A DNA stretch of 64,000 nucleotides. Origin: Eutypa lata. Taxonomy: Eukaryota; Ascomycota; Sordariomycetes; Xylariales; Diatrypaceae. The stretch's first letter is position 1; each line of letters begins with the position of its first letter. The stretch lies in NCBI GenBank assembly GCA_022661535.1, contig JAKULF010000003.1, positions 3,782,001 through 3,846,000 of the forward strand. The letters are read 5' to 3'. Below are positions 12,983 to 23,882 of this stretch, in pieces. The notes under the pieces are model-generated. The model saw nothing but the letters and a program-made list of their open reading frames with translations. It did no database searches and was not told where the DNA came from. The position numbers and the translations under genes are program-made.

Positions 12983-14395
12983 GTTATGTACACGTAATGA
13001 GAATAAATGACAGATTTGTCAAACCAATCCTACCAACATCTAAGTCGACCGCACCTCAATACTCAGGACAACCGATTCCGGTTAGCCCTGGTATCTTCCC
13101 ATCGTAGTTGCACTGCGGTGCATCGGATTGCTGCGGGTGGTTTACGTTGCTGTTTTATCTTTTTGAACACCAACCGCTCGCTTTCAACATCTTTTTTGTA
13201 CTGCTGCGATATGGGATACGAAGCGAATTTTTCCAAAAAGATGGTAAAAGCGATTTCATTGCACACATACCCTCCACATTGCGAGATCACGTCGTCTTCG
13301 CCTAGCAATAGCAAAATAATGCTTTCGGGAACTGGGTTAGGTCTGTCGGGTTCGGGAAGGATTGTCATTTAAGAACTTATTTCACGGAAATGGACCTCCT
13401 GTACGGGCTGCAATGGGCGTTCTCTGGGACTTCTGGACGGGAAATGCGAGGCAGCTGATGACTCTGGGACTATTTCTTTGAGTTATTATGCGATGGATGG
13501 GAATGGCGTGTCTATGTACGATACGATGTCTGATATGGCGGTTGGTTTCTTTTCCTTCAGGGAGGTAAGGGTCAACACGGCAAAACATGGTATGTCTTAG
13601 GTTCAAAACCTACACATGTAGCAGTAACCTATTTCGCTACACTGGGGGGACAGAGGGATTACTTCCCTACCTTGGTAGTTATAACCTTGAAAATCAAGCG
13701 GAAACATTATATGACCGTCTAGAACTTCTACACTCATTATGTGAAGATAGTGAAGTTCTCATTTAGATGATTCTCAGGTTCTTGAGCCTAGCATGAGGAT
13801 CCATGTATTTGCATACCTCAGGTAGTTATTAGTATTCTATAATATACAAATGTAACTTGACACATTCACAACTATCGCGATGTTGGAATGTGTAGATGTT
13901 TATTTGTACCTATTCTTGGTTCTTCACCACCGCCTAGGTACATAGGTATAACTGGAATAACTGATGCCTCATAATATATGATAACATACATACATACGTG
14001 AGTACCTACATACATACGTACATAGCCAGATAGCCTTGTATCATAGTAGAGTAGAGAGACCGGACAAACATCGGCTATTAACTGCCTAACCACTGTATGG
14101 GTCCAAAATGTATTCAATGTACATTAGGAATGTAGGGGGTAAGAGCTACGTAATCCATGTAAGCACGGGCCTTCCCCAAGCAGCCAAGGAAGTGCTAAGC
14201 CAGTGACAGACAGTTTCTCCTCGTCCACCTGTCCACCTAAGGCACCGTACGCGTGGTCGGTCTCTCCAGCTTTTATTTGCATCGGGCGACGGAGTTCTGT
14301 TACAACCGTCATCCGTCCTCTCCGATAAAAGAATCCCGAATTTGTTAGTCTCGACTTTAGGTGGTTTATAAGTAGCTGATGCTAGAGATAGGACC
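12983..14395. other. Intergenic: 3' UTR and promoter of the C6 factor
   Basis: No gene supported. Open frames on both strands around 13007-13606 overlap each other, lack motifs and probably lie in the 3' UTR of the preceding gene. Short CATACATA strings near 13985-14020 and a CCTAGG palindrome near 13933 are visible. The distal part is the promoter of the Zn2Cys6 gene at 14396. Confidence 0.55.
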
Positions 14396-17253
14396 ATGGA
14401 CGAGTCCTCACTCGATCCGCGTCTAAGAGACAGCGGCGAGGAAAAATCAATTGTCGTTAATGGCGATCAACAATCACAACCACAATCACAATCACATCAC
14501 CACCATACCCAACGACAACATCAACATCAACATCAACACCAGCATCAACACCACCAGCATCAAATAACCTCGGCATCGACAACAGCATCCACGCCGCTTT
14601 CATCGGCATCTTCCGTTCCTAACCCCGTCCCCACTACAACTTCCGAGACTGTCGATTCACCATATAATCATGCATCATCGTCAACACTTGGTCCGTCACC
14701 TGGGGGAACTGGAGGAAGCGGAGTTCCCTTAGCACTTCCTGGTTATACACCCCATACACCGTCAGGATCGTCGCTTGTGGTTCACGATGGCGATGACGCT
14801 GGCTATTCCGGCGCAGCAGACGGAACACCCCAGGACCCTAACGATCCGAAACGACCACGTGCCTGCGAAGCATGTCGCGGCTTGAAAGTCAAATGTGAAC
14901 CCGACCCAGCAAACCCGGACGGCCCATGTAAACGATGTGCGAAGGCAGGTCGGAATTGTGTAGTCACCCAACCTACCAGGAAGAGACAGAAAAAGACCGA
15001 TAGTAGAGTTGCCGAGCTCGAGAAAAAGATCGATGCCCTCACGGCGAGCTTGCAAGCTACGAGAGGTGGAGGCTCTTCGCAAATTGGCAATGGGCAGCAG
15101 ATCAATGCGCCGGAAGAACATAATGGATATAGTAGCCTCTCATCATATGGTGGCAATGCCTCGAGCAGCTGGGGTCCGCCTCCACCACGGGAGTCCCATC
15201 CTCATTATGGTGCCCCGGCTGAGGGTTCAACGTTGACATCTCCCCCAGGGGCACTAGCCGGACAGAAGAGAAAGTTCTCCGAATCCCAATCAGCGTCGGA
15301 TGTCCCGCCTTTTCTACCGCCCAAACTGGTACGGGAACCACTGGAGGATTTCGATCCTATCGATAAAGGCATCATCGCCATGGACCAGGCTGAAGCTTTC
15401 CTCTCGCGATACACGCAGGAGATGGCAATACATTTACCTGCTGTCGTGTTCCCGCCTTCTATGACTGCTGCAGTATTACGCAAGACCAAACCGTATCTGT
15501 TCCTAGGCATTATGGCTGCTGCCTCCTCCGAAATACCCCAGATACAACGTCAACTCGCCAATGACGTTGTCCATCTCATTGCTGATAGGGTCGTGGTACA
15601 CGGCGAGAAGAGCATTGAGTTGATACAGCTCTTCCTGGTCACTGTTATCTGGTACTATCCGCCGGAGCATTTCGAGGAGCTTAAGTTCTATCAGTTCGTG
15701 CACATGGCAGCTGTCATGGCCATCGATATTGGGCTGGGTAGGAAGAGAAACACGGGGAAATCCCGTCTCATTCCTTCCACTTGGCGGGATCATCCCTTTC
15801 GAAGACAAACACTCCCTGAACCCACAAGCATTGAGGCGCGCCGCACTTGGCTCTCAGCTTACTTCCTAGCCTCGAATGTATCCATGGCTCTGCATCGTAC
15901 CAATCTCATCAGGTGGAACTCGTTCATGACTGAGTGTATGGATATTCTGGAATCATCTCCCGAGGCCGCCCCGACTGATAGGTACCTCTGCAACCTCGTA
16001 TGGACTCACCGTTTGGCCGAGGAGGTTGGAATGCAGTTTTCAATGGATGATCCTACTGTTGTCGTCAACATTGCTGAACCGAAGGTGCAATATGCTTTGC
16101 GAGGCTTTGAGAGAGATCTTTCGAAATACAGTGACTCGATACCAAAGGAAGAGAAACGACGTAAGTACTTGCTATCGCTTGATTTACAGGGCTTTGCTAA
16201 TCATTTCCAGCTTCTCTTCTTCTGAGCTTTAATGTTCTTAGCCTCTATATGCACGAAGTTGCTCTGCATGTTGATAAAACCGATGACATGCGGCCGTCAG
16301 CTATTAATACCGAGTCATTGGATGACCCTATTCCCGGCCTCAGCGAGAGTTTGACCGCTGCGCATATTGGCGCATTATCTTCCTGTCTTACAGCAATCGA
16401 CGGAATTTTTGAGACTTTCCTCTCCATGGATGTGCGTAGTATCCGCTGTCTGCCCGTCTTCAACTTCGTTCGGGTTGCATATGCGGTGGTCGTCCTTATC
16501 AAGATGTACTTCAGTGCCAGTAGCCCGGATTCGGAGCTCGGAAAGGTCATAAACAAGGACAATATGAAGGTCGACGAATACCTGGACAGGTTACTGGATA
16601 AATTTCGTGGTGTTGCTGAAGGGGACAAATCCCGACCTGCCGCCAAATTCCAGCTGGTGCTAGCTATGCTTCGCGGCTGGTTCCAAAAGCAAGGGACCCA
16701 GCTTCAACAGCAAAAACCCGAGGGCAATGGGACGACAGCGCCGAAAGCAGAAAATACCCCGACACCAGGGTCTCAGCAGCAGCAGCAGCAGCAGCAGCCG
16801 CCGCCGCAACAACAACAACATCAACGACAAACCGAGTCTGATTTTGCTAATACGCCACTCCAGCTCCTCTCGGAGATTGCTACTGGCAACGACCCGTCTC
16901 GAGGAGGGAAACAGAACGGCGGTATGCCAACAACGAGCATGCCGGGTTATCAACCCTTTTTATCCACTACACAACCACCTATGTATGACACCAATTCTGG
17001 CACCGGAGACATGGTTGCACATATACCGGGTCCAGGACAGGCTGCTATGCCATGGTTGACGCAAGGGTGGACAGACTTGGACTATAATAACCCTGGGGAT
17101 GGTTTCGAGCAAGCGATGGGGCTGACTCTCCAAGGAATCGGCAATCCACAAGCTCCTTTCGATTGGGAGAACAGCATGCGTTTCCTCATGGGCGACGGCA
17201 CGATAGGCAACCCGATGGAGGGTGTTTCCAATACCAACATTTTCCAGTTTTAA
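14396..17253 (+). CDS. Zn(II)2Cys6 transcription factor with polyHis/polyGln tracts
   Basis: A nuclear fungal binuclear-cluster regulator. Two exons, 14396-16160 and 16211-17253, are joined by a 50-bp intron (GTAAGT...TTCCAG), giving 935 residues. The zinc cluster is ACEACRGLKVKC...GPCKRCAKAGRNC with cysteines 157, 160, 167, 178, 181 and 188 (C-x2-C-x6-C-x10-C-x2-C-x6-C). A basic linker (RKRQKK) and a short coiled coil (VAELEKKIDAL) follow, as in Gal4-type dimers. The middle homology region of the fungal-specific factor domain follows from about residue 320. A nearer acceptor at 16189 also fits the phase but runs into a stop, which fixes the choice of 16210. The N-terminus has a His/Gln tract (about residues 34-56), and the C-terminal third holds a polyGln run, usual for activation domains. 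The cluster and linker resemble the fungal proteins often labelled War1-like, but that label is tentative. Confidence 0.92.
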
Positions 17254-18003
17254 AGCCACCTTGCTGGTCTGTACAGTTTACGGGGAGGTCGAATGATTAT
17301 GTCGCAAATAGCTCTACGCTCTTAGCTCCCTGTTCAAGCGAACAGTTGCTAATGTATAACACTGGGGCTCTAGGTGTGCGCTGGTAATTATCTACAAGAC
17401 CGATGATTTCAGCAGATGCTATTGGAGTTCGGATCATCATTACAGTTCGTTCCGCGGGCCCCGATCGCTTTCACGTAATGGGCATGGGTGGGGTAGTAAA
17501 CATGGTGGCGTCGGGATGGAAAAGGGGTTGGTGTTTCTCGCGGAGTTAAAACGGTTCACGTGTCTCGGGGTGCCTTTCTATTGCTGCTGCTGTCTGTTAT
17601 TAACCTTAATGTTATGTATCCTCAGCCCCATTCTCAGCTCGATTCGTATGTAGCATACTTAGACATTGATATACCCCTGTCACGCTCATTAAGCATCAGT
17701 TACTCTTATCCTAATTGCCTGCCTTAAGTACCATCGCTATTAGAAGACACAAGGAAGAGTTCTCCCTAGATAAGTGGTGATATATGAGAGGGGACTCTAC
17801 AATAGAAAGACGGCTGTCGAGCAGTGGTGCAACATGCCAAGGTCTTAGCTGGATGTGTGATGAAATGTCTTTGTTCTATTCTTGAAACTACATCGTATGC
17901 TCTACTCTATACATATATACACGATGTATGTATGTATGTACCCACGCAGCTTCCTATGCATGTATGCTAATAGCGACGGTCCCCTTCTTCAAGTTCGTTT
18001 CGA
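17254..18003. other. Convergent intergenic region
   Basis: The C6 factor (+) and the BVMO (-) converge on this 750-bp stretch, so it should hold both 3' UTRs and terminators. A short GTAT run lies at about 17925-17940. No gene is seen. Confidence 0.6.
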
Positions 18004-20230
18004 CTAGGCCCCAGCAACGGTGGTGATCGAAATCCCACTCAAGCTCCCCTCCGCCTCCCAGCGCTCGATCTCCTCCAGGTACGAAAGCATGCCCGCGCTC
18101 CAGGGCGATTGCCGCGCCCGCTTGAACAGCTCCGCCGGAGGCGTGTCCGCCGCCGGGGCCATGTGGCCTTCGCTGTTGATGTAGCTAGGCGTGCACACCA
18201 TCTGGGCCGCGAACCGCGCCGCGCCCGCCGCGCAGCGCATGCTCCAGGCCTCCTCGGCGGCTTCCTCGACTTCGATGAGCACAGCACTAGAACCAGCACT
18301 AGCACCAGCACCAGCACCATCGAGAGGGATGTTGTTCCTCTTGTGCGCCTCGGCGATGATGTGCACGGCGTGCGTCGCCTGGGTTTCCAGCACGTGGCTG
18401 TGGTTCGACGAGACGCCGCTCTGGGACGGCCCCAGCCAGAACAGGTTCGGGAACCCGCCGCCGGCCGCGATCGCGTGCAGCGTCGCGGCCCCCTTCTCCT
18501 TCCACTTCTGCGACAGGGTGCGGCCGTCGTGGCCGCGGCCGACGACCTCCACGCCCGCCCGGAGCGACGGGTCCCCGCCGTCGAAGGCCGGGTTGGAGTA
18601 CCCCGTGGCCAGGACGAGGACGTCGAGTGGGTACTCGGCGCCGTCGGCGGTGACGAGGCCTTTCTCCGTGGCCGATTCAACACCCCGCCCGTTCGTGTCG
18701 ATCAGGTGCACGTGCGGCTTGTTGAACGTCTCGAGGTACGTGTCGCTGAAGGTCGGGCGCTTGCACCATACTGGATACCTAGGTGCGGGGTTAGCTAGGT
18801 GCAAAGGTACGGTACGTATGTAGGTGGTTTTCTTCTCTTCTGAAGTACTAAGTGACTCGGTGATGTGATGTGCAATCGAAACTCATGAGTCGCTTCTAGA
18901 AACGTGCTGGATAGCGGGTGGGTGATATGACGAAGAAAGGAAAAAAAAAAAAACGAGAAAAAAGGAGCGGAAGAGGGGGTAGGGGGTTAGGGATGCTTGT
19001 TGCTTACCAGGGCGTCAGCTTCGCAGCGGTAGCCTTATCCTTCACGACCTCGGCGACGCGCTCCCGCAGCCGCACGCGCTCCACCTCGTCGAGGGCCAGG
19101 AAGAACCCTATCATCTCGGGGACCTTCTCGGGCGGCGTGGCCGCCCACTGGGCCTCGCCCGTCAGCGCCGCGTAGGCGCTCTGGTGCGTCCACTCGTCGT
19201 CGACCATGTTGGACTGGCCGGCGGGCAGCGGGCTGAGCGTGGTCACGGTCGCGTAGTTGCGCAGGCGCTCGCGCTGCCAGCCGGGCTTCGCCGCGATCGT
19301 GCCCTCCCACTCCTTCGGGTCCGTGGCCCGCTGGCCCCGCCGGAACACCGCGCTCGGCGTCCGCTGGAACACGAAGAGCTCCCCGGCGTACTCCGCCAGG
19401 CACGGCACCACCTGGATGGCGGTCGCGCCCGTCCCGATGACCCCGACCCGCTTGCCCCTGAGCTTGCCGAGCGCGGGGAACGGCTCGTCCGACGTGCCCC
19501 CCGTCGCGGCGTAGTCCCACCGCGCCGTGTGCAGCATCTCGCCCTGGAACCCGGGGAGCCCGACCCCGCCCAGCTTCGGCACCTGCGGCCGCGTGAGCAG
19601 GCCCGCCGTCAGCGTCGCGAACTGCGCGTCGACCTTGAGGGAGCGCCGCTCCGAGCCGCGGGGGCCGCGCGCCTCGGTGAGCTCGGCCGTCCAGGCGTGC
19701 TTGGCGTCGTCCCAGACGAGCCGCTCGAGCGTCGCGCGGAACAGGATCTTGTCCTCGAGGCCGTGCTTCTTGATGATAGCGTTCAGGTGGGCGCGGATCT
19801 CGGAGCCCGGCGCGTACCTGTGGGACGGCACGGACCCCAGCTCCTCGAGCAGCGGCAGGTAGACGTAGGATTCGACGTCGCAGTGCAGGCCCGGGTACCG
19901 GTTCCAGTACCAGGTGCCGCCGACGCCGCCGGCCGCCTCGACGATGCGGATCGAGTCGGCGGGGAACCCGGCCTGCACGAGGCGGGCCGCGAATACCACA
20001 CCGCCCATCCCCGCCCCCGCGATCAGGAATTTGACCTTGTCGCCGTCCTGGAGCGCTGGCGTCTGCGCGTCCAGCGCCGCGTGATCCGCCCACACGTCGT
20101 CGACGAGGTGTCGCAGCCGGTCTGCGCCGCTCTGCTCTAACTGCTCGTACTGCGCCGTCCCCTCCGGCCGGAAGCGCTTCTGCGCCTCCTCCGCGTACTT
20201 GGCTTGCAGGGCAGCTAAGTCGGATGCCAT
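18004..20230 (-). CDS. Baeyer-Villiger flavin monooxygenase
   Basis: An FAD- and NADPH-dependent monooxygenase that inserts oxygen next to a ketone to give an ester or lactone. Two exons on the minus strand, 20230-19008 and 18778-18004, are split by a 229-bp intron within a Trp codon and give 665 residues. First Rossmann motif GAGMGG (72-77), then GVGGTWYWNRYPG, the BVMO fingerprint FxGxxxHxxxWD (F228, G230, H234, W238, D239), second nucleotide-binding motif GTGATA, and VLVLATGYSNP near the C-terminal part. The N-terminal extension of about 65 residues places it with the longer BVMOs such as the steroid/cyclopentadecanone and 4-hydroxyacetophenone types; the substrate is unknown. Exon sequence is strikingly GC-rich, so large open frames occur antisense. 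It lies about 2 kb from a cyclase-like gene and near a C6 regulator, which suggests a small pathway cluster. Confidence 0.93.
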
Positions 20231-22197
20231 CTTGTTAGTTGTTGGGTTGGGTGACGGTTCGGCTCTTTTTCTCAGGTTTCTCCTGTTATGGTTCGTTTAT
20301 TATATCTGCCGAGGTTTCTTCCCTTGCCTTCCTTCCTTCTCTTGTTCGTCTTTTGTGTTACTTTGACTCATAGACGTCACTCGTTCTTTCTTTTTTCTCT
20401 TTTCATGCGTAACTTGGTATGGTAGTCTGTGTGATGGTTACACTACCAACATGCAAGTACGTAGTAGGCAGGGTCTTTATAGTGCGGTAGAGCCTAATGT
20501 GACGAGGTAACATCCCGAAAACGACTCGTGCTCGTCTTCGCATTGGACCCGACATTGTTCTTACTAGGGACGTTCCATGATTATACAATGCATTACGGTC
20601 TTGATTCTTGCAAGCTATCTAGTCCTCCTCTATTTAGGGCGAATGGATAGCCAGCGCATCCTAGTAGTTTCCTGGGTTCATCGTACATTTCTCGTACAAC
20701 CCGCGGGCCCGCGGTTCACCAACAAAGCTAATCTATAATCCTACGCTACCTAGCTAATTACCCTCTTCTACGTTATACCTACATAGGAGGGGTCGCTTAG
20801 TCGGGGCTAGACTTTAGAGTCTTGGCATTGTATAGATGTATGGGCTATAAGATTGTTAGCTAGGTTATTATGCATGTAAAATATAACTAAGGGCGTTCAG
20901 CAATAACTAATCATCATGGTCTGACCCTGATAGTTGGCTCCTGCTCCCGTTGGAAAGACATTCGCACATCGGACGTTCAGCCAATATAGTTGAGGCCGCG
21001 GAGACAGGCCGGTACTACGTAGTGCTAAAGGCAAATATATCCCAAGCGAGGGGTCACCTCAGTAGGTCTCTCTAGGTAGTCTCTGGGTGTGTAGACATAC
21101 AACCGCATCGCCCAACTCATGTCATATATGTATCTGAGAGGTGGGGATGATGAGGCACAAAATCTTGACCGGAACCAACAGAAGCCGTGAGAACTAAGGC
21201 ACCTCCCGTCCCATCATAAGAGGTATTTGTATTCTACCAACCTATGTACCTAGGAATGCAGATCCACATGAAAACCCCGCGCCAAACCCGTCGGGTAGGA
21301 ACCACATGGAGAACAACTATCATTCCACCTATCAATTATGCGGTAAAATGGAGCCAGCCAGGGCGTGTTTTTGTGTCGTATTCGTTTTGGCCAATGTTGA
21401 TGGCTGCCTGGGCAGTTCGGGGTTGAATTAACGACGACAGGATGAACGGATCCGTTTCGCTACTAAACCGACTCCACGGCAGTGGCCAGTAGCGCGGGGG
21501 TTATCGTGGGCCACAGTCCGACAGTCCGATTATAGGAATTTACGCGACTGCTACTATACTTACTTACCCAGACTCGTCTGGTCTGATTCTAAAGATACCT
21601 ACGTACCTATATACCCAAATATCATAATAGGCCCTGCTTATACCCACCTGGATAAGCGAGGTCGCTTGGGTAAGCAGGCTGGTAGGTAAGGGAATTCTAG
21701 GTAGGCGGATCAAGTGGATACTTCCTACTCGATGTATCTCTAGATTTCATCTCACATAGCAGGTAGATTTCAACGTCAGCTTCTAACGAAAACAGCTTGT
21801 ATGTACGAAGTAACAAGCTGATGGAGAGCCAGGAACGGGGATATATACCTACCGTAGGTACCTAGGCGAGGTTAATCACACAAGCTTGATACTAGGAACA
21901 GTCGCGGCCTCTCCCGAATGAGAGGATGTGCCTTGAAACGATCACTAGTTGTTGTAGTAGCAGCAGCTAGTTAGGGGTCTAGGTCTTCAGCTTTGATGGC
22001 AGCGTTGCATCGAATACTTATAGGTAGGGCTGGGCGAGTCGGCTCCACACGACTAGCCTCCCTATAACTTCATTCGATCTATTTATCGTGCCTCTTTCAG
22101 TACGCAAGCCTCACAGTTCTGGATTCTTATCTACGATAGCGGTCAAACCCATAGGCACATTATTAGCACGGTACAGCCGCCATCCATCCAAGAAACC
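20231..22197. other. Divergent promoter region between BVMO and cyclase
   Basis: Nearly 2 kb of AT-rich spacer between two divergently transcribed metabolic genes, so it must contain both promoters. I see pyrimidine-rich stretches close to the BVMO start, several CCTAGG-containing strings (21247, 21857) and no credible gene. A perfect CCGCGGGCCCGCGG-like inverted string occurs near 20701-20714. Confidence 0.55.
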
Positions 22198-23465
22198 ATG
22201 GACGCCTCGCAACTACCAGACTTCGACAGCTTGCCCAAAGTCGAGGGCATGCCCCAGGGCTGCGCATGGGGTGTCTTCGACAAAGACGGCAAGAAAGACC
22301 TCTTGGGAACCCTCAACCTGCTGACGCCAGAGGTGGTGAAAGCCGCGTGTGCTGAAGCAAGGGACGGTGTATCCATCTCGCTAAAGTAAGTCGCACGAAT
22401 GAATGAATGAATGCTAGGGTGAAAGAAGAGAGAAAACAAATACTGCTGTTGGCCAAATAATACTGAGAGGTCACACACAACATCACAGCTGGCCGCTAAA
22501 CGCGATGCCGTTCCCCATGCCGGGCCGGATGGCACCCGTGCACAACCAGACGACGCTCCAGGAATCCAAGCTCTCCGAGGGCATCGGCTGGGACGACGAG
22601 ATCCACTTCAACACCCAGCTAAGCAGCCAGTGGGACAGCCTGGTGCACTGGCAGCACCAGCCCTCGGGCCTCGCCTACAACGGCGTGACCGTCACCAAGG
22701 AGGCGCTCGCCGCGCCCCACACCGCCGCCAACGAGATGCCGACCCTCGACCACTGGCACGCCGGCGGCGGCCTCGTCACCCGCGGCGTCCTCATTGACTT
22801 CAAGGCGTGGGCCGAGGAGCGCGCCCGTGCCGAGGGCAAGACGGGAGCCGAAGCCGTCTGCCACCCCCTCGACGGCCACCGCGTCACCGTCGAGCAGATC
22901 GAGGCCATCGCCCGGGATCAGGGCGTCGAGCTCCGCCCTGGCGACGTTCTCGTGCTCCGCACCGGCCTTACCGAGGTCCTGCAGGCGCCCACACCAGACG
23001 ACTTCGCCAAACTGCAGCTTGGCAAGATCTCCGGGATGCACGGCACGGTGGAGTCGGCGAAGTGGCTGTGGAACCAACACTTTGCTGCCGTGGCGGGCGA
23101 CGCCTGGGCTTTCGAGGCCTTGATGCCGCTGAAGGAGGACGGATCGGTTGGGAGCCCGACTGATTTGGGTAAGCTGTTGACCGCTCTTGATATTTATACC
23201 TTAACATGCCTAACACCTCCCTGTCCTAAACGGGTTTCTTCTACATTGAGATTTATTAGAGGTCATGGAATGCTAACTGATGGTTATAGTTTTGCACCCC
23301 TGGTTGCTGTCGATGTTTGGAATGCCTATCGGCGAGCTATGGGACGTCAAAACTCTCTCGGAACATTGCAAGAAGTCAGGCAGATATAGCTTCATGTTGA
23401 CGTCGGCTCCCTTAAATATCCCGGGTCTTGTTGGGTCGCCGCCTAATTCCTTAGCCATCTTCTAG
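22198..23465 (+). CDS. Putative cyclase / metal-dependent hydrolase
   Basis: A member of the putative cyclase family (PF04199 type, related to bacterial kynurenine formamidases). Exons 22198-22385, 22489-23168 and 23290-23465 splice in phase and give 347 residues. Typical features are the N-terminal PKVEGMPQGCAWGVFD and LGTLNLLTPE, the fungal variant of the metal-binding segment (HFNTQLSSQWDSLVHW, with Asp and His kept), then GDVLVLRTG, and the C-terminal LHPWLLSMFGMPIGELWD with SAPLNIPGLVGSPPNSLAIF. Length fits fungal members. The metal and substrate are not deducible: in fungi these proteins occur in catabolic and secondary-metabolite clusters. It is divergent from the BVMO and convergent with the C6 regulator at 23883, so coregulation is plausible but inferred. 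Confidence 0.9.
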
Positions 23466-23882
23466 TTAGGAGTTGTTGGTAAATTGTCGGATAGGTCGGA
23501 GAGGTTCGCAGATAGATACCGAAAACAATAGCTTTATGGTTCAGTCAGGTTATAAACAAGCTTTAAGATCTTCACAAGCTTCAGGAATTGTTGCGCATTC
23601 TTCACTGCCTTTTACATTATCTATTAAGTGGAATGCAACCTACTGCCTCGCGTTACACTTAGTAGTCGCGGACATATGTTGAAAGTTTTGATGAGCCGCT
23701 CTATTGTTTCGGATATGGGGACAAGTAGATATGTAATTACTGGTCTCATAGATGACAGCGTTCATTACTATTTATAAACCGGGGATCCCTTATGGGTTCA
23801 TTATGGGACATGTCCGAAATTATTTGCCCCCGTATTACTTTGCAGGCCTAGAAATACTGCCACTCCCACCAAAGTTATATTG

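Noticed and set aside
13007..13372. 121-codon open frame after the RRxS-rich gene
   Set aside because: Overlapping frames on both strands, no motif, and it lies where the 3' UTR of the preceding gene should be.
13560..13620. Possible tRNA because of a GGTTCAAAACC string
   Set aside because: No matching acceptor stem, A box or anticodon arm at the right spacing could be found.
18109..18798. 229-codon open frame antisense to BVMO exon 2
   Set aside because: Arg-rich shadow frame of the real exon, without any domain.
19184..20140. 318-codon open frame antisense to the BVMO gene
   Set aside because: It has repetitive Arg/Ala/Gly/Leu composition typical of a GC-rich shadow frame, and the opposite strand encodes a clear BVMO with all motifs.
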